A stretch of 64,000 nucleotides of DNA, taken from positions 1,676,001-1,740,000 of the forward strand of contig BSBM01001067.1 of NCBI GenBank assembly GCA_027924585.1, in the 5' to 3' direction. Position 1 is the stretch's first letter. Each line of letters opens with the position of its first letter. Of this stretch, positions 22,364-33,000 are shown piece after piece. Made by a program: the position numbers and the translations under genes. Below the pieces are notes generated by a model, which was not told where the DNA came from, did not search any database, and worked only from the letters and a program-made list of their open reading frames with translations. This DNA is from Larix kaempferi. Taxonomy: Eukaryota; Streptophyta; Pinopsida; Pinales; Pinaceae.

Positions 22364-24289
22364 AAGTGGTCCTTGGCTTTATTCATTACATTGCTCTTGG
22401 TTTCCATTTCCAATTTCCTTTAGTTGGTTTGTTTAATGGTTGAGGATAGGTTCACTTGAAGCCCTAAGATATACTTGGAACACTGATGGAAATAGCTCAT
22501 ATCCTCACAAACATTTCCCATACTTTCCATACAATATTCATAATGTTCCATGCTTGCATTGAATACTAAGAACATACAAGAATCCCCCCCCCGTCTCAAA
22601 AAGAGTTCCCTAAGACAAAGAGGGGTGGCTCTAGACATAGTGAAACTTAATGAGACAATACAAAAATGCCTACACAAAACCTTCTTTTGGATCACATGCA
22701 CGCTATCATTTCCACCATTAATCTTAGATGAATTTGAGAAGGGTGGCATGATGACCCTCTATTCTTCCCATGCATGACCTAGTGCAATTTCCATTTTGTA
22801 CAATGAATCCATTGAAGAGGGTCACACAATACATGTTCAAAAATAGCAAGGATGGTAGAGTCTTAACTCATCTACCCACCACAAGGATAGAGGGCAATGC
22901 AAGGGGGGGTCATATGGCCCCTCTTCCCCCCCTTAAAATAACTCCTACTTATGGGATAAGAAAATGTGACCTCCCATCCCTCCCTCCCTCCCTTCCATAA
23001 TCTTATAGTGCCCTTAGGTAGAACAAAGTCCTTATTTTCCATGTCATCAAGTAATCAATTACCTCTTTGATTAACAATATGAGCATGCCCTTAAGAAGAG
23101 GATAGTTTTTTATTATTTATTTATTTTTTAATTTGAACGAGGCCTTATATGATATAAAAGAATCTCCAAGAATGGCATTCTTTGATCTTTCTCTCTTAGA
23201 ATCATGACCCTTTGATATGTTGGGAGAGCTTCTACTTCATTATTAGCTGCATCTACTAGATCCCATGGGATTCTAATTGTTGATGTCTTTTAGGATCAAG
23301 AATTAATTCAATACAAAATGTTAGAAGATACAAAGCTCTTGGAGTGGAATATTTACATATATTGAAGTTACATCAAATGCTTTTGGTAAGCCTTATATAT
23401 TTTAACATCACGTTTCTATTATTATATTAGTATTGTCTTCATTGGTTGGCTAGTACCTTAATTGTAATTGTATGGTTGGCTAGGACCTTAATTATAATTG
23501 TACTCTTTGTCTCCTATATAGATACTAAGGAGACCAAGTTTTAAAATCATCTCATCTCATCTTGTGCATTAGATACATTGTAAAAGGAGGTTCCCTACTC
23601 AAAGAGGCTTTTGTTAAATTCTGAACCTCAGATATGATCTTTTGTTCCAATAATTTTCAAGTTATGAAAGAAAATACACTGTATTTTTTAACAATTACAC
23701 AATGTAATTAAACAGGAAATCACACACACATTTGACACTTGTTTACTCTAGGAAACCCCAACTAGAGAAAAACCAATAAACTGTGATTTTATTAATGATA
23801 AAATCTTGGGCTCCCATCCTAGGAAAACGACCCACTAAGGAATTAAAAAATAGTAAATATCCTAAGCCTATAAAACCACAAGATCAGTCCTTCGATCTTG
23901 CTAGTCAGTTTCTATCTCCCTCGCTACCCCTTTGCACCTTTCCTCTAACTTTTCCCCTGCACCTACACACTTGTTTGAAAGTCCTTCTCCAACCAATCAA
24001 TGAGATCTCACTCAGTATGTGTAGTTGTTGTGTCTCCTCCTCTCCTTAGGATTCTTTTTATAACATCTCAATGACCCAAAACCCTAACCCTAGATCTCCA
24101 AAGTGATCGATGGTTGAGATTAGATCTCAAGCCTCACTTAAGACCAATAGTTATGACTTAATGTTAAGTTCACTTTTTGTCATTTTCCAATTTTAAGTTA
24201 ATTAATGTGCTTTTCCTAACTTAGACTAAAGAAATAAATACAAAAGTCAATTGCTTCTCAAGCAAGTACCTAGAGAGGTGCTCTAGATG
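22364..24289. other. No recognisable gene
   Basis: Mixed-composition sequence. A poly-C tract lies near 22,577 and purine/pyrimidine runs around 22,900-22,990. The 109-codon minus frame at 22,420-22,749 overlaps a 75-codon plus frame, and neither shows a family motif. Around 23,455-23,520 a phrase GGTTGGCTAG.ACCTTAATT.TAATTGTA is duplicated ahead of CTATATAGATACTAAGGAGACC, reminiscent of a copia LTR promoter, but I could not find LTR ends. Confidence 0.45.
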
Positions 24290-24339
24290 ACTCCTGCATT
24301 CCTGACATTTGGCCTATGCAGAAGTACCTGTTCGAGCTA

Positions 24340-25610
24340 CAATCATCAACAATCCCTCTCAATGAGGAAGGTACTACTCGTAGAGCCACCTGGAACTAGT
24401 TCTCCCTTTGATCCTAGTACATTGTCGCATACATCATCTTGCACACTGGCATTTGTCCAACCTTGACCATTGGTAATCATAGAATCAATGATGCTACACA
24501 TTAGTGCAAAAAATATTGAAAACTTTGTCAAAGGCCCGCTCTCCCTCATCATGCTCCTAGGAGCTTTCTCCTGCTCTTGAGCATCCATCAATGTCATCTC
24601 GTACCAACTAGGTATGTTGTCCGAATTGGAAGGGGCTAACTCTCTCTTCTCCTCTGAAGGTTTACTCCCCAAACTGGAAGTATGTGAAATCTGCTCAACC
24701 TTCGTAGTCTTTTTCTCCTTGACCTCTATCATTTACATCGATCCATGATCCAAGATCCCCTTGGATCCAACTACAAGATTTTCCTGTAACTTGTATACTT
24801 TTTTCTCTGTGACACCAAGAACTTGTGTTGAGTCTATGCCAAATCCATTCGATCTAATGAGAACATACCCACTTTCAAAAGAGATTATGTACCCACTGTC
24901 CTCCAATGCCGATACTAAGTCCAAATTCACCTCCAGCTCCAATAAATACAACACACTAGTCACCTCCATAAATACTTCTGACTCTAGTCCAAACCTGACT
25001 GTCCCAACTCCCGTCACAACACACTTGGCATGCGTGCCAAGCTCCACATGCATATCTGGGTCTATCCTTGACAAAATGGTGAACAAATCTCGTGTCCCCA
25101 TCATGTGACGAGAAGCCCGACTATCCACGAACCGTAGCACTATTGGAAACTATGCCAAAAATACAAGACTAAAAATAAATTCTTCTCAAACCTCTCAATA
25201 AACTCCTTGACTTGAGCTTCTGCAGATGCTGCTATCTGTTGAGACTTTCTCTTCCCTTTCTTTCATTTTGGACATTGTGAAGCATAATGGCCACACTCAT
25301 GGCACACAAAGCATTTGTGTTTTCTCATGTCCTTCTTCTCCATTGCTTGTGAGGTTGACTCTCCACCTATACTATATGTGCTCCTCTTTACCTAACTAGA
25401 AAGAGACACATTCTTCTCATCATCACCCTTCTGTTGGTATCCATATAGAGATTCCTCTTTAATATCCTCTTGGATGAAGTCATCCCATAACCTCTCCCAT
25501 TTAGGAAGATTCTCACGTACAACAATCCCCTTAAGGAAGGGTGCCCATGGCTTGGTAACACCAACTTTGGTTCTCCCACTGTCTCCATAATTGCTGCTAA
25601 CTTATCACGA
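24340..25610 (-). pseudogene. Ty1/copia fragment: Gag end, zinc knuckle, protease, linker
   Basis: Reading the minus strand from 25,610: a Gag end ('VVRENLPKWERLWDDFIQED') stops at about 25,393. A CCHC knuckle 'CFVCHECGHYASQC' lies near 25,270-25,315. Protease follows at 25,140-24,733 ('FVDSRASRHMMGTRDLF', with Arg for the usual Gly after Asp-Ser). Then comes a Glu-rich stretch at 24,732-24,346 that resembles the integrase-RT linker of plant copia elements ('APRSMMRESGPLTKF'). Integrase is absent between protease and linker, so it was deleted or this is a non-autonomous derivative. No LTR was located. Confidence 0.72.
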
Positions 25611-25977
25611 ACTTGTTGTAATGCCCCATATTAGATATTTGATACTTAAAAATAAAATGGGGATTAGCTTAACATTTAATTGCTTATTATTTGTTTGACT
25701 TAGCTAGATTACTTAAGACTATTGTTATGTGAACATATGGACTCCCTAGATGTGTGGATTGTAAATGTAATTTATGGTTTTAATTTATTAATGGCAATCA
25801 ATATGTAACTTCACTTGAACATGCAAATTGAAGATGAAAAAAAAACAATATATGGAATGCGAGTTTAGTTTGTGCTTTGGATATAAAGCAAGTACAATAT
25901 ATGTTGTAAAAGAACTTACATGACGATATTTAAATATCACTTTAGTGATATGGATTAACACTTAAATGAGTTGGGTA
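25611..25977. other. Non-coding target sequence of the nested copia element
   Basis: AT-rich, starting with TGTAATGCCCCATATTAG (25,618), which resembles the start of plant gypsy LTRs, but no PBS or partner is visible. The last bases (GGGTA, 25,973-25,977) precede the copia LTR; the opposite flank at 45,909 is TGGTA. Confidence 0.5.
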
Positions 25978-26507
25978 TGTTATTTTTTCTACTTGTTTAG
26001 CATAATAACATTAAACAATCTAATCACCCAAAGAAAGGCAAGCACAACATAAACAATGAACACAATATTTCTCTTGGGGAAACCACAAGGGAGAAAACCC
26101 CGACAAAACTTTCTCAATATAGAATTCACAAGTACAAGATAAACTCCAAGACAAAACAACTTCTCTCCTTCTCTTATGAGAGCTTCTCTCTCTCCTATGC
26201 GAACTTGAGTGAGTGAGATGAGTGTTACAAATGAGCAACTCAATCCCCTATTTATACTTTACAATTGACATGACCTTTTACTAATTAGGTCGTCTCTAAC
26301 TCACCTAACTGGGCCAACCTATACTCTTTACAATAAAATATTCTTTTTAGATATTTCCAGGCTGACCTAATCAATTAGAGTTTACATTGACTCTTTCAAT
26401 GACTCTTACATTATCAATTACATCAATGACATCTCCCGAAGGAGGAATACAATAATACAATAGACAAATACATTTTGAATATCTTCCACTGTTACATTTC
26501 TTCAACA
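25978..26507 (-). repeat. 3' LTR of the copia element (530 bp)
   Basis: On the plus strand it begins TGTTATTTTTTCTACTTG and ends ACATTTCTTCAACA, i.e. TG...CA. It aligns along its length with 43,137-43,387 plus 45,580-45,908 with scattered substitutions. In element sense a TATAAATA box lies at 26,256-26,249. Confidence 0.92.
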
Positions 26508-26518
26508 CTCCCTCTTAA
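26508..26518 (-). other. Polypurine tract of the copia element
   Basis: The minus strand reads AAGAGGGAGTG directly before the LTR start TGTTGAAG, as expected for plus-strand priming. Confidence 0.75.
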
Positions 26519-26582
26519 CTAGGAAGGTATTCTGTGGGCAACATCAGCAACATCAACAACTATCCAACTGACTTATGCATCT

Positions 26583-26935
26583 CTATATGTCGTAGGAATT
26601 TTTTGAATCATCATATGTCTGGGGTATCACATCATATGCTGGAACATCATCATCAACATCATCATCGTCTGCTGGAATATCATCATTAGTATCACCATCA
26701 TTTGCTAGAATATCACCATCAACATCATCAATATCACCATCAACATCATCATGGTCTGCTGGAACACCATCATCAGCATCATCATTGTCTACTAGAAAAT
26801 CATCATCATCGTCTGTCGGAACATCACCATCAACATCATCATCATTTGCTGGAATATCACCATCAACATCATCATCAATGTTTGAACACTGGAACAACAT
26901 CAATCATCAGTCGACAAGTACTGGAACAACAATCA
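26583..26935 (-). repeat. Trinucleotide-rich GAT/GTC field (Asp-rich if translated)
   Basis: Imperfect CATCAT and CAACATCATCATC units with recurring GCTGGAAxATCACCATCA phrases. In element sense this gives an open, almost purely Asp/Val/Gly/Ala frame of 106 codons ('DDDVDGDIPANDDDVDGD'). It lies between pol and the 3' LTR. The Asp-rich frame is most simply a by-product of GAT repeats. Confidence 0.75.
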
Positions 26936-27005
26936 TCAGTAAGTAAATACTGGAACAACAACAACAACAAAAACAATCATCAGTAAATAAATACTGGAAA
27001 AACAC

Positions 27006-27385
27006 TATCAGTCGGCAAGTACTAATCTTCAGTCACCAAGGAATGGCATCTCTATCAGTCAACAAGTACTGATCTTTAGTCACCAATGACTGGCATCTCT
27101 ATCAGTCAACAAGTACTAATCTTCAGTCACCAAGGACTATCATCTCTATCATTCAACACGTACTGATCTTCAGTCACCAAGGACTGGCATCTCTATCAGT
27201 CAGCAAGTGAAAGTACTGATATTCAGCCACCAAGGACTGACATCTCTATCAGTTAGCAAGTACTGGTCTTCAGTCACCAAGGAATGGCATATCTATTACT
27301 CAGCAATGACTGATATTCAGTCACCAAGGACTGGCATCTCTATCAATTAGCAAGTACTGATCTTCAATCATCAAGGACTGGCATC
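27006..27385. repeat. 48-bp tandem array in the copia 3' region, about 8 units
   Basis: Unit: TCTTCAGTCACCAAGGACTG, then GCATCTCTATCAGTCAGCAA, then GTACTGAT. Copies run from 27,006 into the pol stop region, with substitutions and one 6-bp insertion (near 27,210). Together with the GAT field it fills the space between RNase H and the 3' LTR. Confidence 0.85.
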
Positions 27386-27981
27386 TACTCCCTCTTTCGA
27401 GGGAGGTCCTTTTGGACCACACCAAGCTTGTCTTGAAAGTATTCAAACTTTAAGTGAGACAGAGGCTTATTCAACACATCAGCAACTTGTTCTTTTATAG
27501 GAACATACTTGAGATTTATAGCTCCCTTCTGCACCATAGCTTGGATACAGTGAAACTTGATCTCTATGTGCTTCGATTTGTCATGGAATACTAGTTTCTC
27601 TGTCATCTTGATACAACTCTTATTGTCATAGAGAATATCAGTCACATCTATCTCTACATCAAACAATCATGCTAACATCTTGCGAAGCCACACTGCTTCG
27701 TTACAAGCTGAACATGCTGCTACATATTCTACTTCTACTATACTGAGAGCAACACAGGGATGCTTTCTACTGATCCATGAGATCATACCTGATCCCAAAA
27801 TAAAGCAACATCTTGAAGTGATTTTTCTATCTTTGACACTTCTAGCCCAATATGAGTCTGTAGATCTGTACAGTCTGAACTTACTATCTGAAGCATATCT
27901 GAGTCCATAGTCCAACGTAGCTTTTAGGTACCTCATCACATGTTTTGTTGCAATCAGGTGTACATGTATGGGCTCCACCAT
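27385..27981 (-). pseudogene. pol: Copia RNase H domain
   Basis: Follows RT in element sense. Motifs: 'ATKHVMRYLKATLDYGL', 'STDSYWARSVKDRKITS' (catalytic Asp in 'TDSYWA'), 'ALSIVEVEYVAACSACNEAV' (usual catalytic Glu region 'STAEAEYVA'), 'DNKSCIKMTE' (Asp) and 'KHIEIKFHCIQ', ending 'HLKFEYFQDKLGV', typical of a copia pol terminus. An in-frame TGA at about 27,667 splits it, and a TAG at 27,982-27,984 separates it from RT. The array begins at its stop codon. Confidence 0.88.
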
Positions 27982-27984
27982 ATG

Positions 27985-29040
27985 CTAGATCAAGGTGTTC
28001 ACAGCAAAACATATGTATGGTCTAGTATTGGTCAAATACATCAATGACCCAATAATCTGTCTGTACATCGTGACATCTAATGTCTCTGATGAAGCATCAT
28101 TCAGGAGCTTCAAGTTTGTCACCATCAGAGTAGTCATGGCCTTACAATCCAACATACCAAATTTCTTTACAATCTCAATAGTATATTCTCCTTGAATCAG
28201 GAAAATATCATCTCGAAACTGCCATACTTCAAGACCTAAAAAATAGTGCATCATCCCAAGGTCTTTCATTTCAAATTCTGCAGCAAGCCTCTTCTTACAA
28301 TTAGTGATGGGCTTTCCTTCTCCTGTTAGGAATAGATCATCCACATACAATAGTAGTATCATAGGTTCATCATCTATGATCTTATAGTAGAGATTAGAAT
28401 CTTCTTTACTCTTGGTAAATCCCAAGCTCATAAGGAATCCATCAATTCTTCCATACCATGCTCTGGGTGCTTGCTTCAACCCATATAATGTTTTCTTCAG
28501 TTTACATACATGTGTTTTCCTGTCATCTGTTTCAAATCCTTCTGGTTGCTCGATGTATACCTCTTCTTCTATTTTTCCATTCAGGAAATTTGTCTTTACA
28601 TCCATATGATGTAACTTCCATTTCATCTTAGTTGCCAAGGAAAGGATGGCTATAATTGATGTGTATCTGGCCACATGAGCAAAAGTCTCCTCATAATCAA
28701 TTCCTTCCTTCTGAGAGAACCCTCGGGCTACAAACCTTGCCTTGTACTTTTCAATGCTTCCATCTGCTAAGTTTTTTGTTCTGAAGATCCATTTTGACGA
28801 AACAACTAATTTAACCTTCAGTCTTGGTACCACATCCCAAACATCATTCTTGATGATGGATTGGTATTCTTCATTCATAGCATCCAACCATTCCTTCTTC
28901 TTTACTGCATATTCAAAACATGTAGGTTCTTCTTCAACAAGGTTACACATCAAGGCTACATCACTGGAATATGGCCTTGGTCTCTTGCTTTCTTGACTAG
29001 TACCTTCCGGGGCACCATATCTTCCTGCATATTTTATCAA
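27985..29040 (-). CDS. pol: Copia reverse transcriptase domain
   Basis: A continuous 351-codon frame carrying the RVT_2 reverse transcriptase: 'KKEWLDAMNEEYQSI', 'WIFRTKNLADGSIEKYKARF', 'GFSQKEGIDYEETFAHVAR', 'HHMDVKTNFLNG' (catalytic Asp), 'LYGLKQAPRAWY', 'LLLYVDDLFLTG' (YVDD catalytic pair) and 'MKDLGMMHYFLGLEV'. It ends 'GSLMYLTNTRPYICFAVN' at an in-frame TAG. The domain itself looks intact, but a frameshift near 29,045 separates it from the upstream linker and stops separate it from RNase H. Confidence 0.92.
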   Translation of the reverse strand: MIKYAGRYGAPEGTSQESKRPRPYSSDVALMCNLVEEEPTCFEYAVKKKEWLDAMNEEYQSIIKNDVWDVVPRLKVKLVVSSKWIFRTKNLADGSIEKYKARFVARGFSQKEGIDYEETFAHVARYTSIIAILSLATKMKWKLHHMDVKTNFLNGKIEEEVYIEQPEGFETDDRKTHVCKLKKTLYGLKQAPRAWYGRIDGFLMSLGFTKSKEDSNLYYKIIDDEPMILLLYVDDLFLTGEGKPITNCKKRLAAEFEMKDLGMMHYFLGLEVWQFRDDIFLIQGEYTIEIVKKFGMLDCKAMTTLMVTNLKLLNDASSETLDVTMYRQIIGSLMYLTNTRPYICFAVNTLI

Positions 29041-29067
29041 TTCTCATTCCCAAGCTGGTCTTCTCTT

Positions 29068-29549
29068 TCATGTATTTTCTTCATGAGGTGTCTCCTCAGG
29101 TCTCTGAGGTTCTGTCATATCATGATCTTCTGGAATAAGCTCCTCTTCAACATTTATGTCTGGTACATTATTATTTTTTGTAACTCTAGGAGCTTCATGC
29201 TCCTCTTCATCCTCATGAATATTCTTAGACTTATTGAAATCCATGTCTTCATCAAATGTAACATCCTTGCTAAGCTCAATCTGGCGGAATCCTAGGATGT
29301 AGATATGGTAAGCCTTTGATTTCTCACTGTAACCCATAAATATTCCCTTCTTTTCTGAAGGATCCAACTTTGATCTCTTCTCTTTTGGAATGTGAATAAA
29401 TACTGGACATCCAAATATCTTTAGATGACTGACTTCATGATTTGTATCGGTGAACATATCTTCTAGGGTATTGTTGCCAAGAGCACTGTGAGAGATTATA
29501 TTATGTACGTGTACTGTAGTTATAGCTGCTTCAACCCATAGATGCATGG
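29068..29549 (-). pseudogene. pol: Copia integrase C-terminal part and linker
   Basis: In element sense this resumes immediately inside the gypsy insertion with 'LPMHLWVEAAITTVHVHN'. It continues with 'FGCPVFIHIPKEKRSKLDPS', then 'GIFMGYSEKSKAYHIY' (the usual copia integrase C-terminal block K.R.K.FIG..E.SKGY), then an acidic linker to RT. Its missing N-terminal half lies at 40,866-41,282. The codons adjoining the insertion on both sides are contiguous in the family. Confidence 0.88.
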
Positions 29550-29554
29550 GTAGG

Positions 29555-29918
29555 TGTGAAGAACCTGCAACAATTAATTGACGAAAATACACAATATATC
29601 AGATCACAGAATACTTTTATTGATCACATGCCACTTCGAGGGGGAAACCTCCTTTGAGCAAGCTCAATACAAAATAACTTCACGGTGCCTTCATAGGCCT
29701 CAACACACACTTATATACTAATTATAGGCGCCAATACTATGGTTCAAAACCATGGGCCACTACAAATTATGGATCAACAATACTGCAGGCGACTTACAAA
29801 GCATATGTGCCAACAACAATAACACAAACTATGGATCAACAAATACTACGGGATGACTTACAAAGCATATGCGTCCAACAACAATATACTAACAAAGTAA
29901 AGACATGGGTTCCTAACA
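29555..29918 (-). repeat. 3' LTR of the nested gypsy element (364 bp)
   Basis: On the plus strand it runs TGTGAAGAACCTG...GGGTTCCTAACA. Against the partner at 40,497-40,860 I count 18 substitutions and no indels (about 4.9%): 15 transitions and 3 transversions. In element sense a TATATAAG box lies at 29,717-29,710. Confidence 0.95.
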
Positions 29919-29932
29919 TCCCCTCCCCCTTA
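29919..29932 (-). other. Polypurine tract of the nested gypsy element
   Basis: The minus strand reads TAAGGGGGAGGGGA directly before the LTR start TGTTAGGAACC. Confidence 0.85.
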
Positions 29933-30028
29933 GAAAAAGCTTTTTCCTCAAAGATTTAGATGTGGAAATTGTTGCTGAATCTGAAGGAGTGGTTCCCATG
30001 TAGCATCCTCTGGTTGCAGGCCGTGCCA

Positions 30029-30424
30029 CTAAATTAAGACCTCTATGATAGAGTGAGAGTGAAGCTGATGAGTGCGTCGATTGAGGATGGCCTCCAGCTC
30101 TAAAAGGATGGATCCTTCATTATCCAGTTCAAGTAAAATAGTTTGTTCACTGATGTTGGTGCCAAGAACTTTCTTCAGACAAGAGACACGAAATACTGGA
30201 TGAATGCAGGAAGAAGGAGGAAGTTCCAATTTATAAGCAACGGACCCAATCTTCTGAAGAATCCAATATGGCCCATAGAACTTTGGAGCGAGCTTATGAC
30301 GCCCTTTGAGTTTCAGGGAGGATTGCTTGTACGGCTGGAGATGAAGAAAAACCATATCATCGGCTTGAAAAGTGTGCTCAGAACGGTGCTGATTAGCTTG
30401 TTGCTTCATGCGATTTCTTGCCAT
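30029..30424 (-). CDS. pol: Gypsy integrase C-terminus with degenerate chromodomain
   Basis: 131 codons. 'FQADDMVFLHLQPYKQSSLK', then 'KLAPKFYGPYWILQKIGSVA' and 'YKLELPPSSCIHPVFRVSCL' form the GPY/F module that follows the integrase core in Ty3/gypsy. The last part, 'LELEAILNRRTHQLHSHSII', fits the start of a chromovirus chromodomain (PE.ILD.R...), whose role is to steer insertion to chromatin. The frame ends soon after, so the chromodomain looks short. It lies about 100 nt from the PPT. Confidence 0.82.
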   Translation of the reverse strand: MARNRMKQQANQHRSEHTFQADDMVFLHLQPYKQSSLKLKGRHKLAPKFYGPYWILQKIGSVAYKLELPPSSCIHPVFRVSCLKKVLGTNISEQTILLELDNEGSILLELEAILNRRTHQLHSHSIIEVLI

Positions 30425-30449
30425 GTGAAGATTGTCTCACAAAATGTGA

Positions 30450-31232
30450 AGAATCTGATCGCGGTTTCAAAGGACCGTGTCAACTTCCTGAACTGCTGGG
30501 GGTTTATGGAAGAAGAACTGGAGGTGCCTAACCATAGACTGCTTCATATGGGGTCATTTTAGAGGCAGTGTGGTAAGAGGTATTGTACTACCATTCAGCG
30601 AGAGGGAGCCACTTTTCCCACTGATGTTGTTGTTCAGAGGTGAAGCAATGAAGATAAGTTTCCAAGCATTTATTGATAATTTTAGTCTGACCATCTGTTT
30701 GTGGGTGATACCTTGAACTCATCTTCATTTTGGTGCCAGTGTGGCGAAATAGTTCTGTCCAAAAATGACTGGTGAAAGTCGCATCACGATCTGAGATAAT
30801 GGAAGAAGGGATGCCATGAAGATGAAAGATCTAGTCCAGAAAAATTTGAGCGACTGAGGAGGCTGTATAGGGATGGCTGAGAGCACAAAAATGACTATAT
30901 TTGGAGAGGCAATCAACCACAATGAGAATCCCTGTCTTCCCACCAAATTTAGGGAGCCCTTTAGTGAAATCCATAGAAATATCTGTCCAAATCCATGTAG
31001 GTATGGGAAAGGGTTCGAGAAATCCTGGAAGGAGTGTCGTTTCACCCTTTTTGCACTGGCAGGTATCACATTCAACCACCATTGGTTGAATTGTCCTTTT
31101 CATGCCCTGCCAAAAGAAGTTACGCTGTCCCCGTTCATACCTTTTGAGGAACCCAGAGTGCCCTGTAGATGGAGAAGCATGGAGTTCATAGAAGATAGCA
31201 TGTTGAAGATCTGTGCTCTGGGGAAGCACCAT
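30450..31232 (-). pseudogene. pol: Gypsy integrase: H2C2 zinc module and DDE core
   Basis: From 31,232: 'ELHASPSTGHSGFLKRYERG' and 'ECDTCQCKK' form the HHCC zinc module. Then come 'TDISMDFTKGLPKFGGKTGI', 'VVDCLSKYSHFCAL' (first core Asp region), a stop near 30,835, 'IISDRDATFTSHFW' (second Asp) and 'RYHPQTDGQTKIINKCLE' (catalytic Glu region), followed by further stops. DDE residues are present, but at least two nonsense codons and a frameshift interrupt the region. It follows the RNase H end without a gap. Confidence 0.85.
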
Positions 31233-31553
31233 CCCAAGAGTAAGGTGGTATAGCAGAAGGGTTGTTGGTCAAGCGTTGGATGATTTGAGATAAGGAAGAG
31301 TCATTGACATAACCTTGTTGAACAGATTGCAACCAATTTGGAACAGGCATAGAAATAACTGAAAGAGAACCTCGGGCATCAAATGTTCGAAAAAGAGCAT
31401 CTGCCACAATATTGTCCTTACCCTTCTTGTAAGTGATCTCATAGTCATAACCCATGAGTTTGTTAACCCATTTCTGTTGAGCTGGGGAGGAGACACGCTG
31501 TTCCAAAAAATATTTCAAACTCTGGTGATCAGTCTTGATGCAGAAATGATTCC
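31186..31553 (-). pseudogene. pol: Gypsy RNase H, C-terminal part
   Basis: Continues the RNase H interrupted by the inner element: 'LGNHFCIKTDHQSLKYFLEQ', 'QQKWVNKLMGYDYEITYKKG' and 'DNIVADALFR' (the usual N.VADALSR, catalytic Asp). The residues just before the insertion (37,966 onward in element sense) complete the canonical stretch, so the two halves were one domain. Its 3' part overlaps the integrase frame. Confidence 0.9.
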
Positions 31554-31558
31554 CTAAT

Positions 31559-32282
31559 TGTTAACACCCAAAAAGTGTTCACTACCTCATCTACCCCATT
31601 GCATGACTCATTTGTCCATATTTCCTACCATATTTGCCTCCAAAACCTTAAAATCCCATTAGAGAGCCTCCAAAAGGCCAAAAACCCCTTTTTCCCCCCA
31701 AAATAATCCAAAATTCCTCCAAAATAGCAAAAACCCTCTAAAAAGGGAATAAAAAATATAAAAAAAGAGGAAAAAGAGGGAAAAAGGAGGAAAAAAACCC
31801 TATACAGCTGACCTAAACCATATGGTTCCCAAAACCATGGGCCATCACTCCACCACTAAAAACCTATAAATAGGTGATGGAGGCCCCTCATTTCATATCC
31901 ACAGTCAAATACACCTTTACTCTGCCAAAATCACTCTTGAAACCCTAGCTCACCCTTGAGCTACTTTCACCCTTGAGTGCCCCTTTTGGCCCATTTCCAA
32001 CCCTTTGGAGAAAGAGAAAGGAGCAAAGCTGGAATCTTGGAAGTAACCCTCTTGGACTACTGCAAGAGCTTCACCAACCTCTACACTTGAGGTAATCTTT
32101 AATACAAAAGAGAAATCTTTTTCCATATTTTCATGTTTTGTTATTTATGTTAATGCTCATGCTAGGTTAAATTTCATTCTGTTTTACTGTTTTTATTTAC
32201 TATTTATTGAACTACTATTAAGGAGTCCCTTCTACTTAGTAGGTGCTCATTTGCACAAGCTGGGGTGAAAACCCTAGCTACA
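31559..32282 (+). repeat. 5' LTR of family A copy 1 (724 bp)
   Basis: TGTTAACACCCAAAAAGTG...GGGTGAAAACCCTAGCTACA. A TATAAATA box lies at 31,865-31,872, and the poly-C/poly-A rich U3 is shared with the LTR at 46,733-47,448. The 3' end is fixed by identity to the residual 3' LTR at 37,931-37,960. Putative PBS just after it: TTTTGGCAACTCCCC (from 32,284), tRNA not identified. Confidence 0.85.
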
Positions 32283-32394
32283 GTTTTGGCAACTCCCCTT
32301 GTGTTCCTTTGAATTTCTGGTTATAGTTTTTAAAGTTTTAAACGTTTTTAATTTTCTGCAATATTTTTCTATTTTTTACTTTCGTCTGTCCCTT

Positions 32395-33000
32395 TCGGCT
32401 GCCGTAAATCGCGTCTTTTACCCCCCATAGTTGCGTTCCGACCGCGTCTTTCAGGCATTTACCTGTGATCCGACTGCAGCTCTCAGACTGTTTTCGGTGA
32501 CCTACCGACGGTTTCCAATCTGTTACCTGCGATCCAACTGTAGCTATTAGCTTGTTTCGTGCGGTCCGACAGCAACTGTTAACCCATTTTTCCGCGGCCC
32601 GCTTACGGCTTTCAGCCATTTTTCTGCAACCCGCCTGCGCCTTTCGGCCTTTTTCCCACGTCCCGTTTGCGGCTTTCAGCCATTTTCCTGCAACCCACCT
32701 ACGCCTTTCGGCCTTTTTTCCCACGTCCCACTTGCAGCTTTCAACCATTTTCCTACAACCCGCCTGCGTCTTTCAGCCTTTTTCCCGCGTCCCGCTTGTG
32801 GCTTTTAGCCATTTTTCTGCAACCCGCCGACATCTTTCGACCATTTTCCCACATCTCACTTGCGACTTTCAGCCATTTTCCTGCAACCCGCCTGCGACTT
32901 TCGACCTATTTACAACAGTTCGACTGCGTCTTTCGGCCAAAATCCCGTAACCTGTATGTGACTGTTGAGTTGTTTCCCACAGTCCGACCGCCCAGATTTG
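32395..33000 (+). repeat. 32-bp tandem array (64-bp higher-order unit) in the family A leader
   Basis: The 64-bp unit begins GCAACCCGCCTGCGCCTTTC at 32,626, 32,690, 32,755, 32,819 and 32,883. It is itself two diverged 32-bp halves (TGCGCCTTTCGGCCTTTTTC... and TGCGGCTTTCAGCCATTTTC...). More diverged 32-bp units extend upstream to about 32,395 and downstream to about 33,000. Long frames are open on both strands because the unit lacks stops; I do not consider them genes. Confidence 0.85.

Noticed and set aside
25618-25977. Possible LTR start TGTAATGCCCC
   Set aside because: No PBS, end or partner copy could be found, and the sequence beyond the copia insertion (45,909 on) gave no clear LTR end.
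26702-26986. His-rich 94-codon plus-strand frame ('HHQHHHQYHHQHHH')
   Set aside because: Antisense reading of the GAT/ATC trinucleotide field.
30143-31253. Plus-strand frames of 126-139 codons
   Set aside because: Antisense of the well-supported gypsy integrase and chromodomain region.
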